Part shown: positions 1 to 9,779 of the stretch, one piece after another
Position numbering within the stretch: position 1 is the stretch's first letter
Layout: each line of letters begins with the position of its first letter
NCBI RefSeq assembly: GCF_030035675.1
Contig: NC_084487.1
Coordinates: 34,328,474-34,392,473 of the forward strand
Length of the DNA: 64,000 bases
Reading direction: 5' to 3'
Origin: Rhineura floridana
Taxonomy: Eukaryota > Chordata > Lepidosauria > Squamata > Rhineuridae
Program-made: the position numbers and the translations under genes
Notes under the pieces: generated by a model
Database searches by the model: none
Told to the model about the DNA's origin: nothing
What the model saw: only the letters and a program-made list of their open reading frames with translations

Positions 1-312
1 CGCAAGTTCTTCTTGCTGAGACACAGAATAGGGCCTTTTCGATGGCTGCCCCTAGATTGTGGAATTCCCTCCCTAGCGAGGTTCGGTTGGCTTCTTCGCT
101 ATCATCCTTTCGCGCCCAGGTGAAGACTGTTTTATTTAGGCGGGCTTTTAACTGAAAATGTTATAGTTTTAATCTATTTTGATTTAATCTATTTTTAATT
201 GTTTTTAATTGTTTGTTCTGATTGTTTATTGTTTTAATTGTGAGCCGCCCTGAGTTCCTCGGAAGAAGGGTGGGGTATAAGTATTTTAAATAAAATAAAA
301 TAATAAATAAAA
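1..312 (+). mobile_element. L2-clade LINE, 3' end (ORF2 C-terminus plus 3' UTR)
   Basis: An open frame from base 3 to a stop at 153-155 reads as the conserved end of an L2-clade ORF2 protein, with the block APRLWNSLPSEVRL followed by SFRAQVKTVLFRRAF. The 3' UTR has the GCCGCCCTGAG box and a GGGTGGGGTATAA box, then an AT-rich (AAATA/AAATAAA) tail ending near 312. The same layout is seen in the long copy at 59.6-63.7 kb. The copy is cut by the window start. It lies in the last SPIC intron, in the same orientation as the gene. Confidence 0.85.
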
Positions 313-361
313 AGACCTCAAAGCAGTTTCCAGCTAACTAAAATATCAACACCACATGATG

Positions 362-480
362 GGTTGTATTCAATGAAGTCCTACTCAGAGTAGACCCATT
401 GAAATTAATGCGCCTAAGTTAGTCATGTTGATTAATTTCAATGAGTTTATTCTGAATGAGGCTAGTATTCGATACAACCC
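362..480. mobile_element. Short foldback MITE (GTTGTATTCAATGAA family)
   Basis: About 120 bp with inverted ends: GGGTTGTATTC on the left and its near-complement GATACAACCC on the right, plus inner complementary blocks around ACTCAGAGTAGACCCATT. A second copy lies at 38436-38555. It has no coding capacity. The superfamily is not settled. Confidence 0.6.
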
Positions 481-844
481 AATAAAAGACAGTTAAGAAA
501 TACATAATGACCAAAATGCAGTTTCATCCATTTAACAACAGTAACTGAAAAAAGGTCCAGGGAAACAGAATCAACATTCAGACTCCCAAAGGCTTTAGAA
601 AACAGATAGGTCTTAACCAAATGGTGAAAACACATTAATGTTGGAACCATTGATACTTTAATTAGCAGTGGCTGCCGATGTGCCAGTAATTATACTGTTG
701 TGTGGGCACTGCACATAACCAGTCCTCAACCAAGCTTCTGATTTATCTGTATATTGTTGGCACAACTTTCATAAAAAACTTCAGCTCAGCTTTAATTCTG
801 AAATTTCAAAAGAAATTGAACACTCCTTTATAAACAGATATTGT

Positions 845-886
845 TTTATGACCTGTGTGTGTTTTGTTTTGTTTCCTTCCTTATAG
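845..886 (+). promoter_or_regulatory. SPIC: Splice acceptor of the last SPIC intron
   Basis: A T-rich tract (TTTTGTTTTGTTTCCTTCC) runs directly into TTATAG ending at 886. Splicing here gives a phase-1 junction (G|GC AGG AAG AAG), which matches the GSKKKIRL-type start of the ETS exon in the PU.1 subfamily. The alternative CAG four bases downstream would shift the frame and is less likely. Confidence 0.75.
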
Positions 887-1308
887 GCAGGAAGAAGCTC
901 CGTCTGTTTGAGTATCTTCACGAGTCTCTCCATAATCCAGACATGGCAAACTGCATCCAGTGGATAGATAAGCCTAATGGTGTCTTCCAGTTTGTTTCCA
1001 AAAACAAGGAGACATTGGCAGAGCTATGGGGGGAACGCAAGGGAAATCGTAAAATCATGACTTACCAGAAAATGGCCAGAGCCCTGAGGAATTATGGAAG
1101 AACAGGAGAAATAATTAAAATCCGAAGGAAGCTGACCTATCAGTTTGGTGCTGTGGTTTTGCAAAGGCTTTCTCCAGCCTACTTTCTGGAGAAAGATGGA
1201 GATTTTGATCAACATCCCCAAGATGATCAAAAGTGCCAGTATGCAGACAACTGGCTTTCCTATTGTTACATGCGTAACAAGGATCATGAACTACAGCAGG
1301 CTTACTGA
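887..1308 (+). CDS. SPIC: SPIC terminal exon, ETS DNA-binding domain (partial gene)
   Basis: This is the last coding exon of the ETS transcription factor Spi-C, a nuclear protein known for driving red-pulp macrophage and iron-recycling programmes. The reading frame opens with [14 protein letters not shown] and covers the whole ETS winged-helix domain, about 84 residues. The recognition helix [14 protein letters not shown] (about 1057-1098) includes the two arginines that contact the GGA core. After the domain comes ILQRLSP-like [13 protein letters not shown] and a roughly 50-residue tail ending in DHELQQAY before TGA at 1306-1308. IQW and FVSKNKE, together with the LQRLSP tail, fit Spi-C better than PU.1 or Spi-B. 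The exon encodes about 140 residues, in line with the end of the roughly 250-residue human protein. The N-terminal exons are outside the window. An in-frame TTG upstream at 841 is intronic and is not a start. There are no stops or frameshifts in the domain. Confidence 0.93.
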
Positions 1309-1975
1309 AATACAAATTCATTCTGTTATGGGTCTTAGAGAAACTTTGAAGCCTAGCAACATTTCTCCAATATAGATCCCCCCCCCAAAAAATCTTGAGA
1401 TGTCACATTGTGCATATGTACACAGACTTACATGGGTTTTTCTTTCTAGCAAGCTTTCATATTCACATAATCCCTTCTTCAAGCTAAACTGGAATAGTCA
1501 TAGAAGATGTTTAAGGCCGTACTCCACACATACCTGATGATGAGTCCCACTGAACTCAGCAGAGCTTAAGTCTAAGAAGACATATACAGCTGTAAAGTTC
1601 CTAAAAGGGGGGGGAGTCAAGAAGACAGAGAACAGATTATTGCAACATATTGATTTTAACAATATTGATTTAGAAGCAAGTCCTGTTGATTTCAATAGAT
1701 ATTTCTTCTAACTCACTGCACCATCTTAAGCATGTTTACTTAGAAGTAAAGCCCACTGAACTGAATTCCCTGTAAGTGTGTTCACGATTTCAACCTTAAT
1801 AGTAAGGTTTAACGGCACATTATATGCACAAACACAAAGCTAAGATCTCTGAACATCCTCATGCATCCAACACGTTAAGAATTACTGTGGCTTGTGTGTC
1901 TTCAATGGCTTTTGCAATTAATTTACATCTTACTGTATGTATCATATTAAATATCACTTTATTTAACAGGCATGT
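1309..1975 (+). other. SPIC: Probable SPIC 3' UTR
   Basis: AT-rich non-coding sequence follows the SPIC stop codon. Within it, 1715-1795 resembles the abundant 90-bp MITE (AGAAGTAAAGCCCACTGAACT). The end of the transcript is inferred from a single polyadenylation-signal candidate, so the boundary is soft. Confidence 0.45.
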
Positions 1976-1990
1976 TTGAGATTCTTCAGA
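1946..1990 (+). terminator. SPIC: Candidate SPIC polyadenylation signal
   Basis: ATTAAA at 1946-1951 is followed within about 40 bases by a GTTTGAG stretch and then a run of T (about 1990), the usual order of hexamer and downstream U/GU-rich element. No AATAAA was found between the stop codon and this point. RNA data would decide it. Confidence 0.3.
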
Positions 1991-2215
1991 TTTTTTTATC
2001 AGCCCTCACATTACATGGGATATTTTTTTTGTTATTAATATTCAACAACAGCCAGCAGGTACAGAAATCCACATGAACAAACTACGGCAGCTCAAAAATC
2101 CTTAGAAATGTTGCTTTCGTAAAAATAATAATGATTTGCCCCCATGGCCCATATGATGGCCGGATATGTCCCATTCCAGCAACATCCATTTTCAGGGCTA
2201 CTTGTTACATTCTCC

Positions 2216-2630
2216 TAAGAATAGAAACAACTGTCAGTGTTGGTTCTCTCAGTTTCTCATGTTTCCAATCTTAAATTCAGTTTGGCAGAATATTGCAAAA
2301 TAATAATAATCCTCATGAAAATCTTCAGCAGTTTACTCTGAATTTCTCCTAATAAGTACATTTTTGTATGCAGTTTTGACTAATATACACATTTCTGCAA
2401 GCAAGTTCTCCTAATACAATGCATTCTTGTATGTTATTTTCACTAATACATTCATTTTCATGCACACTTTATTATATCCATTTTCGTAATCATTGCTTTG
2501 GTTGCAGAATTCAGGTAAGTGCAAATTTCAGAGGATGGTTGTTTTTCAGTTCTCATATTGTCTCAGAAAATGCAAATTTGATAGATTCAGCTTTTAATAT
2601 AACCTGAATTGAATTCCTCCTCTATCCCTA
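2216..2630 (+). mobile_element. TA-flanked MITE, copy 1
   Basis: An AT-rich repeat of about 415 bp shared with 13193-13620 and, inverted, with 36013-36448. Common blocks include GGTTCTCTCAGTTTCTCA, GTATGCAGTTTTGACTAATA and TTCATTTTCATGCACACTTT. The right end is CTATCCCTA; the left end has drifted. It has no coding capacity. Confidence 0.65.
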
Positions 2631-2764
2631 CATCCTCAGCTGATTCCAACTTCTATGGCCACCACCTATATCAACCAACACCTTTTCTCAATATCAGCAT
2701 TAGGTGTTCCGATCATCCTGGATGCAACTTCTGCTTACCAAAAGTGGCCCACTAGGCAGAATGT

Positions 2765-2875
2765 CTTACCATTTATTGTATTGCTTTTCAATGATTGTTG
2801 TTGTTGCTGTACACCGCCCTGATGTTTTGTGAGAGGGCGGTATATAAATATTCTTACAAATAAATAAATATAAAG
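2765..2875 (+). mobile_element. L2-clade LINE 3' UTR fragment
   Basis: The segment contains TACACCGCCCTGATG, GGGCGGTATATAAAT and an AAATAAATAAATA tail, the standard L2-family terminus in this window. No ORF remains. Confidence 0.7.
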
Positions 2876-3039
2876 TTTGAGATTTGTCCATACCAGCGAA
2901 CTTGCCTTTTCTTACCCATTTAAAGTATGAGAGTACGTTGAGATTGTTTTGGCCCCAAGACCTCTAAGCATTTGCTTTAGCAGATAACACTGATGGAGAG
3001 TTTGGGTAATAGGTACCAGCTATCCTGAGGGAAACTTCA

Positions 3040-3436
3040 GAGGTAAACAGCTAATAGGTGGTTTAATTTGTCATTCACAATGAAGCAGAATGTTGGAAGA
3101 TTCAAGACAAACTTCTTCACACAGCACATAGTTGAACTATAGAATTTGCTCCCATAAGATGTTGTGATGGCCACCAACTCGGCTATATAAGAGGATTAGA
3201 CAAATTCATGGAGGATAAGGCTAACAATGGCTACTAGCCATGATGGCTATGTTCTCCCTCTGTATGCCTCTGAATACCAGTTGCTGGGAACCACAAGTGA
3301 GGATAATTCTGTTGCACTCAAGTCCTGCTTATGGGCTGCCCATAGGCATCTGGTTGGCCACTGTGAGAACAAGATGCTGGACTAGATGAGGTTATGGCCT
3401 GATCTAACAGGCCTGTTCTTATGTTCTCATGCTACC
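3040..3436 (+). mobile_element. CR1 LINE 3' end (TTATGTTCT-tailed subfamily)
   Basis: It carries the typical reptile CR1 terminus in sense: GACAAATTCATGGAGGATAA, ATGGCTACTAGCCATGATGG, GATGCTGGACTAGATG, then CTGTTCTTATGTTCT at the very end. It is 5'-truncated, as CR1 copies usually are. Reverse-strand relatives lie at 7355, 24424, 36990, 38775 and 57490. Confidence 0.85.
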
Positions 3437-4127
3437 AATGATTTTATAATGGAGAATTAGCTGAGATTATATATATTCATATGCCACTTTTCTAGGCAAA
3501 GTCCATCCAAAGCAGCTTGCAAACAATAGAAACAAGTATTAATAAAATACTTTAATAGAAACAAGTATTAATAAAAACAAGTAGTAAAGTTCAATATTAC
3601 TAAAACCAAGGATAAAGCAGATTCACAATGTTAAAAATAACAGAGTGGAGGGAGAAAGGAGCTGGAGGACAAGGACATGGAAGAAGGAGGAGAAGGAGGC
3701 AGCAACGGAAGGGAGATAAAGAACTGTGGAGTGAGATATGGCAGTGTGTGTGCGTGTGTGCGTGCTGGCTACTTTGCTGCATTTGCAGTGATTTAACTTT
3801 TTTGCACCCCAGGGGAAAATGTTTGCTTGGGTGGGTGTGCCTTAGTTGGCAGCAGGGCAGTGTCCAGGAGGTGGTTGAGTGAGAGAGATGACGCTTGCTT
3901 TGTGTGTGTGTGGTTTAACGCACAAAGATCTGAGTAGTGGTCTGTGCCTCCCTCCTCACCTCTCTTACCAGCGGAGAGAGCACCACTGCTATCTTATGGA
4001 TAAAAAGAGTTATTCTATTACCTCTGTGTGTGTGTGTGTGTTTATTTTTAATGTTGTTTTAGGCTATTTGGGTGTGCAGCAGCCAAGGCCAGCACCTTGT
4101 AGGCACTCTAGGTGTTTTTTTTAAGAA
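3437..4127. other. Unassigned intergenic with short repeats
   Basis: A 23-bp unit containing AATAGAAACAAGTATTAATA occurs twice at about 3525-3585. Short TG runs occur near 3738, 3899 and 4026. The first part, near 3480-3520, resembles a decayed L2 tail on the minus strand. No gene is seen. Confidence 0.4.
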
Positions 4128-4283
4128 ACGTGACTGTAATTATAGTTATTACATTTGCGCAATCGTAAAGTAATCAAATTCCTTTCGTAACAATTGTACC
4201 TGTAATAGTAATTTATTCCTTTTTGGGGCCTTGTAGCAGTAATTGTAATGCATTCCTTTTTCAAAGTAATCTTCCAAGCTCTG
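4128..4283. mobile_element. hAT-like MITE fragment (AAGCTCTG end)
   Basis: The right end TTTTTCAAAGTAATCTTCCAAGCTCTG-type block (4257-4283) is the same terminus as the hairpin element at 22122-22239. The body is a run of GTAATTAC-like motifs. The left end is unclear. Confidence 0.45.
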
Positions 4284-4867
4284 AAAACAACACCCATGCA
4301 ACCTTCTTGTGGTATGTTAAACCCTGATAGGATAGAGCTGTTATAGAACAGTAAGTACTGACTTCTTGTCTCCATGGTTCACTATCACATCCAATATAGG
4401 GCTTCCATATTTCTCCCCTGTGAAATGCACCAACTATTCCTACATCAGGAGCATCTGAATTTCACCTTGATGGCCATGCCATGTTTTGTGTTGTCACAAG
4501 CCTGCCATCATCCAAGATGGTGACGGGAGTGGCAATATGTCTGCACACATGCCTGCCATGGTGTATTAAAGCACATGTGTGCACACACGGGGGGGCACAG
4601 CGGTTTGGTGCTCAAGGGCGCATGGCAGTCTGGCGCCGGCCCTGCTGATTTCAGTCAAATTCCCTGTGTTCTTACAAACTAGAGATAAAAGTATATTGCA
4701 TTCCCCCCAAAACACAAACCCACACACCTAACATGATGCCAGACCTGTAAACTCAATGATGAAGGTGAATACAACACTTTTCCTGGAGCCACTTGCCAGA
4801 GCCACTTGCCAGAGCCACTTGCATCAGTCCATTACTGCTTCTACCTGCCAAAATATCTTGTTTTATA

Positions 4868-4975
4868 TATCATTACATTTATATCCCACCTTTTTCTTCA
4901 AGAAGCTCAAGGTGGCATACATCTTGGCCTCCCAGGTCCTAGTCCAGGACTCTAACTGCTGAACCACACTGGCTC
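4868..4975 (-). mobile_element. tRNA-headed SINE fragment with MIR-like body
   Basis: Read on the minus strand it starts GAGCCAGTGTGGTTCAGCAG, continues through TTAGAGTCCTGGACTAGGAC and ends with AAAGGTGGGATATAAATG. It has a decayed tRNA-like A/B box region. Copies of this type also occur at 9284-9510 and 39535-39730. Confidence 0.6.
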
Positions 4976-5871
4976 AGTGTCAGTGGACACCCAGGCAGAT
5001 TTATATCCCACTTTTTTGGCTGGTGCCTTCAGAGTGGCTTTCAACATTTGTTACAAAATAAATAACATGGATACATTTTAAATTATAGACTACTTTTAAA
5101 CAAAACCAAATGGATCCAGGGCCCTTCCAGACATTGTTTTTATTGCACGTTCATGATGATTTGTGCTCTTGATTTGGGCAGTCACATACTATCCTGCTTT
5201 CAATACTGGTTGCTCCTGAAAACGTTTTGGGGTGGTCAGACTGCTTCATTTCCAGTCGATGCATATCCTGCAACTTCCTGCTTAAATCCCATAACTTATT
5301 ATACCACAAATGTTCTGGTTTATTTTTGTCCTGATTTTGTTGCGCTGTGGCCTCTCCGGACAGCAATAATGTGGTAGCATTGGGGAAGCATTGCAGAACA
5401 AACGAAAGCAGAATACACCTGCCACTAATGCACTATTATTGTGTCAAGAACATATTGCAGAATATGCCCACAGTGAAATACCGATGTGGAGGGGGCCCCA
5501 GCTGGAACAGGAACAGGCATCTGATACTGCCTCCCTCTTAAGGATTCTGTAGTGCAATTGGTGGTAGTAGAAGGCAGCAGATGGTGATAGAGAGGACAGT
5601 CCAGCTGGAACAGGTGCCTCTTGTTGTCTTTGCCTGCTCCCTCTCTCTCCTTGATGCCACATGCGTCTTTCCAATCTTCTTCATCCCTCCAGACAGGCAA
5701 AAATAATGGCATTGCTTCTTCCAGTCTGACCTTCTTTCTTGGAAGTCTGTTTCTTAGGGTGGCCACTTACGCAGCACCAAAAAAGCAAGGACAAAAGAGG
5801 GCATAGATCTGCCTTGTGCAACATTAGCATATGTTAATGAATATTTAGAAATAATGGATATAATTTAACTT

Positions 5872-6092
5872 TTGTTGTTGTTATATGCCTTCCATTCAAT
5901 TGCAACTTATGGCGACCCTATGAATCTTTTTTGGATATATTCATAGGGTTTTCGTGGTAAGAGGTATACAGAGGTGGCTTACCATTGTCTTTGCCTATGG
6001 CACCCGGTATTCCCAGGCGGTCTCCCATCCAAGTACTAACCAGGCCTGACCCTGCTTAGCTTCCGAGATCAGACAAGATCGGGCGTGTTCAG
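5872..6092 (-). mobile_element. 5S-headed Sauria-type SINE
   Basis: On the minus strand the head begins CTGAACACGCCCGATCTTGT and runs through GATGGGAGACCGCCTGGGAA, the 3' two-thirds of a 5S rRNA including the internal pol III promoter region. It is followed by a Sauria body (CCACCTCTGTATACC) and a BovB-like tail (GTCGCCATAAGTTGCAATTG) with a CAACAACAA end. Chimeric 5S-Sauria SINEs are known from lizards. It is inserted into element A. Confidence 0.85.
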
Positions 6093-6140
6093 CATAGTAG
6101 GAGAATATATTTCCCCATGGTGGTGAAGAAGGTGACTAGG

Positions 6141-6230
6141 GCTGCAATCCAATACATACTTACCTGGGAGTAAGTCCCATTGAACCCAACAAAGCTTACT
6201 TCTGAGTAGACATGTATGGGATTGCAGCCT
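6141..6230. mobile_element. 90-bp MITE (GCTGCAATCC family), well preserved
   Basis: Perfect terminal inverted repeat GCTGCAATCC/GGATTGCAGC with CTAGG on both outer sides. The interior carries GGGAGTAAGTCCCATTGAAC and its quasi-complement ACTTCTGAGTAGAC. At least six more diverged copies occur in the window. Confidence 0.75.
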
Positions 6231-6417
6231 AGGTGCGTTATGTGTGGCTGTTTAGTCTGCTGTCCAAGTTTTCAAGGTCCCTTTTCACGGTTCTTTATCT
6301 TTAAATGAGACTTGGACAAGGCAGCCTTTCAAACAGAGGATTGTCCTCTACAAAGTAGAGCACATGGCCACCGCAATATTTCTGTACATAAAGTGGAGGC
6401 ATTATTTGGGAAACCAA

Positions 6418-6439
6418 CAGTGTGTGTGTGTGTGTGTGT
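6418..6439. repeat. (TG)n microsatellite
   Basis: About ten perfect TG repeats inside otherwise unassigned intergenic sequence. Confidence 0.95.
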
Positions 6440-7190
6440 CCCTCTGTATTTCATGCTAAGTGTGTTTGTTTGCATAGAAGTAATTCTATTTTGGGTTTTT
6501 ATGAGCTATAAAGAAGCTGTCATTAAAAATACCATAAAATACACTCTTTTTTTCTTTTCTTTTTTGCAGTTGAAATAAATATATCCATGGGCAGGCCTTT
6601 GATCCTTGTTGTGAATCTTTCCTTCCCTACTGAAATCTCTTTGCCCTCCTCCTGCTGAAACCTAAGATAGTGCCCCTGATTTCAAGGCTTGTTTAAACAG
6701 TGGCAGTCTAAACTGTGTCATCGCACGTTATGATCATTTAGAGAGACTTGAGGCTAGCAATTGATGAGTGGTACAGAATTAGGAAGAGGATTTGCAAGTA
6801 AGTAATACCATGCTGTATATGGTCAACATTACTGTGTGTTGATATTGGATGACTCTCACAGTAAATTGCAGGAGATGTAGCGACCAGATTCATAACATAA
6901 TACAATCTTGTCTCAAGAGGTTTAGGTTTTTAAAAGCCTCTAAAATTATGCCACATGAGAAACAAGTGAACACAGTAAGTAGAGAACAGGCAGTTGAACT
7001 CACACTGAACTTCCCCCAAGCTTGTTCTGTTTAGTGCACCCTTAAAACACATTTAAAGATGTATTTAACTTCCTATATCAGCAATCACCAAGTTTAAACA
7101 TAAGCAAACATGAAATTTCTTCAAATACAGATTTCAATACTTGGAATTTAATCCCGAAACCCAGCTTCAGCAAAAACAAACATGTCTGAA
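6440..7190. other. Unassigned intergenic
   Basis: AT-rich sequence without a recognisable gene or repeat. Small open frames here have no recognisable domain. Confidence 0.4.
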
Positions 7191-7194
7191 ATTA

Positions 7195-7352
7195 TATTGT
7201 TTTAAATTTTAAAATTGTGTTTTAAATTGTTTTTAAAATATGTGTTTTAAATTGTATATTTGTTTTAATGTTTTTGATTGCTGTAAACCGCCCAGAGAGC
7301 TTCAGCTATGGGGCGGTATACAAGTGCAATCAATCAATCAATCAATAATAAA
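7195..7352 (+). mobile_element. L2-clade LINE 3' UTR fragment
   Basis: T-rich run, then GTAAACCGCCCAGAGAGCTT, GGGGCGGTATACAAGTG and a CAATCAATCAATCAATAATA tail. It abuts the CR1 fragment in opposite orientation. Confidence 0.75.
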
Positions 7353-7354
7353 TC

Positions 7355-7545
7355 ATGAGAAGAGCTTGCTGGATCAGGCTAGTGGCCCATCTGGTCCAGC
7401 ATCCTGTTCTCACAGTGGCCAACCAAATGACTATGGGAAACCCACAAGCAAGACCTGAGCACAAAAGCATTCTCCCCTCCTGCGGTTTCTTCAGCAACTG
7501 GTAATCAGAAGCATACTGCGTCTCCATCCGTGGAGGTAGAACACA
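7355..7545 (-). mobile_element. CR1 LINE 3' end fragment
   Basis: Reverse complement of the CR1 terminus: GAAGAGCTTGCTGGATCAGG, CTGGTCCAGCATCCTGTTCT, CACAGTGGCCAACC, TCCCCTCCTGCGGTTTC. It is 5'-truncated. Confidence 0.85.
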
Positions 7546-7559
7546 TATATAAACCAGGA

Positions 7560-8220
7560 GTGTAGTCATCCAGGGTCTCGAGGTCTTAGACCCCTTACTT
7601 TTTTGGGAGCAGGGTGTCAGCAGGGTCCCTATGTCTCCAGGATCCTATGAGCCAATCACCATGAAAGGAGAATATGTTAGCCACGGAAAAGAATCTTCTA
7701 ACTTGCTTCCTTGCCCTTTCCTGCTGATTGGCACCAAGATTACTGTTTTCAGTAGCTAACACTGTGTCCTTTCATGCTGATTGGCTACTATGGACATCTA
7801 TTGTTGTGGAGGAAGGCATTAGCAAGGATCTCATTTTCAACCCAGCAGCAAATAGAAAAAAGGGGGGACAGAGTTTGGTTGTGACTATCATGAAGGGACC
7901 CTGCACTTCTGAATTTACCACTACATTCCTAATATAAACATATAAAGTATATATATAAATATACTTATTGTACAAGCATATATGAGTGAAAATTATATAA
8001 TACAGATACATACATACAGATTATACAATCACTAGTTATACACCAACATCCAGAATGGATAAAAAAAGGATGTGATGGGCATCTTTTTGCTGCTGCTTTG
8101 GTGCCTGGCTGTACTCTGCAGAACTCTTTGCCAAATGACCTGTTTGCAACCTAACATAAAACCAGCCAAGCAGCTGCTCTGTTTGAATCATGTCTAAAAA
8201 TACCTGGGCAGCCTGATCAC
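7560..8220. other. Diverged hAT-like repeat and unassigned DNA
   Basis: From 7576 to about 7925 the text GTCCCTATGTCTCCAGGATC to GAATTTACCACTACATTCC looks like a dispersed element, but neither ends nor target-site duplication are convincing. From 7930 to 8040 it is a simple AT-rich TATA/CATA stretch. No gene is seen. Confidence 0.35.
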
Positions 8221-8221
8221 A

Positions 8222-8390
8222 GTAGCATAGCCATGCTTTAAATGCATATTGGTTTTATACCACTTTAACCATCATGGATTCCCCCAAAGAATCCTGGGAA
8301 CTATAGTTTGATGAAGGTCCTAAGAATTCCTTTTAGATGCCTACCACCCCACCACATCAAACTACAATTGCCTTGGTTCCTTGGGAAGAG
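8222..8390. mobile_element. Foldback MITE (CCCAAAGAATCCTGGGAACT family)
   Basis: It has CATGCTTTAAATGCAT, ATACCACTTTAA and CCCCCAAAGAATCCTGGGAA, followed by a complementary return arm (CAAACTACAATTGCCTTGGT). The same family occurs at 26668-26870 and 27144-27352. Confidence 0.55.
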
Positions 8391-8400
8391 CAGATAACTA

Positions 8401-8560
8401 CTGAACCAGAGGTCGGAAACCTGAGGCACAGGGGCCAAATGCAACCCTCCAAGCCTCTCTGTCCAGCCCCCAGGACTCTCACTACACCTTCTCTCCCCAG
8501 GACACATCCTCCCCCCTTCACTATGTCACACCCTTCTTGAGTTCTTTTGCTGGGTTGAAA
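8401..8560. other. Short dispersed repeat, class unknown
   Basis: It shares AGGGGCCAAATGCAACCCTC and CACCTTCTCTCCCCAGGACA type text, inverted, with 39125-39265. No ORF of note. Confidence 0.35.
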
Positions 8561-8764
8561 TGTGGCCTTCAACTCTGATAATGCCTTTTGCTTGCCTGGG
8601 TTGGAAGATAGAGAGTTATGTGTAGAAACTAGCACAGCAATTTTGCCCAAATACGGTGGCGGGGAGGGAGAATCATTTGTTGCTGCACCTACTTTTGCCT
8701 CTGGACCTGCCCACACGAGGCTCCCAGAAGGAGCCCAAGTCAGCAAACGACAAAACACTAAAAA

Positions 8765-9185
8765 CATCTATAAAACGTACTAAAAACAAACCATATTTTG
8801 TTGAAAACATATTTAAATTAAATCTTTAAAAAAAACTTTTAAAAACCTTCAAAAACATGTTAAAAACTATTCCATCACAGATGTGGACTGCAATCAGTTC
8901 TCTGCTTAAAAGCCTTGTCTTCAGCAGGCGCCAAAAAGACAACAGAGAAGGCACCTATCTAATATTTAAGGGGAGGGAATGCCAAAGGGTAGGTTCCACA
9001 ACAATAAAGGTCCACTTCCTATGTTGTGTGGAATGGATCTTGTGATAAGATGGTATCTGCAGGAGGCCCTCACCTGCAGAACGTAGAGATCGACTGGGTA
9101 TATAAGAGGTAATATGATCTTTCAGGCAATATGTATCCTGTACCTCTATTTTAACCCCAGTGCCACAAAGAATGTTTACACAATG
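8765..9185 (-). mobile_element. L2-clade LINE 3' end (HRKWTF subfamily)
   Basis: The minus strand encodes YIPSRSLRSAGEGLLQIPSY then HRKWTFIVVEPTLWHSLPLN, the ORF2 C-terminal block, followed by an A-rich 3' UTR toward 8765. Related copies lie at 25640-26035 (plus) and 57960-58660 (minus). It is 5'-truncated and decayed. Confidence 0.8.
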
Positions 9186-9283
9186 AGGCATAAATCAGCC
9201 TTGAGCTTTTTTTGTGCAGTTTATATAATTAAGATGGAAGTGAGGCCTTTGGAATGTGAATTAGCTTTCTGCTTGAGCTATGT

Positions 9284-9510
9284 CTCCTATTTATTTATTA
9301 TATGTTTATTCCACCCTTCCTCCAAAGTTCCTCCAAAATTCCTACAGGGTTCTTTTTTTCCTGTTATCCACACAACAGCTCTGTAGAGTAGCTTAGTGTG
9401 AGAGATAGTGATTAACCCAAGGTTACCCATTATGCTTCATGGCTGTGTGGGGATTTGAACCAGGATCTCTCCTGACCTAGCCCAACACTCTCACCAACAC
9501 CACTCCACCC
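9284..9510 (-). mobile_element. tRNA-headed SINE with MIR-like body
   Basis: On the minus strand the 3' end is CAAATAAATAGG-like and the head region carries GGTTCAAATCCCCACACAGC, a B-box-like motif. AACAACAGGATTGTTGTG-type MIR core text is replaced by diverged GAGCTGTTGTGTGGATAACA. Diverged copy. Confidence 0.6.
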
Positions 9511-9779
9511 AAGCTTTTGCTTGCACTGCAAAGCAAGTTACACAAGACACACTTTAAACCCGTGTGTATTTAAACCCATAAACTGTATTTTGCATTGTAG
9601 CAACTGAGATGTTTGGACATAGGAGGTGAGTGACAGGAGCAGCCAGCTTCTTTGTAACGCCCAAAGGGGGAAGCTTGCCTCGGGGAGGATCTGCTTCAAC
9701 ATTTGAACCTTGCATATATCCTCATAGGAGTTTCCCTTTTGACATCAAAAAGAAATGCTGCCAGATAAGATGCCTGACA

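Larger units (their letters stand above)
5757..6376. mobile_element. Non-autonomous DNA element 'A' (GGTGGCCA ends), interrupted
   Basis: Left end GGGTGGCCACTTA and right end ACATGGCCACC are inverted repeats of about 8 bp. Internal blocks (GGACAAAAGAGG, GTCTGCTGTCCA, GGTTCTTTATCTTTAAA, GATTGTCCTCTA) recur at 32139-32480 and, inverted, at 39975-40500 and 54290-54600. Two younger insertions sit inside it: the 5S-headed SINE and a 90-bp MITE. The element class is inferred from the ends only. Confidence 0.6.

Noticed and set aside
841-886. Coding sequence upstream of the SPIC exon (open from a TTG at 841)
   Set aside because: It is the polypyrimidine tract and acceptor of the last intron.
1528-1560. 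Second hammerhead core (CTGATGATGAG)
   Set aside because: It lies in 90-bp MITE-like text and lacks a paired GAAA strand.
5980-6092. 5S rRNA gene on the minus strand
   Set aside because: Only the 3' two-thirds of 5S is present and it is fused to a Sauria SINE body and tail.
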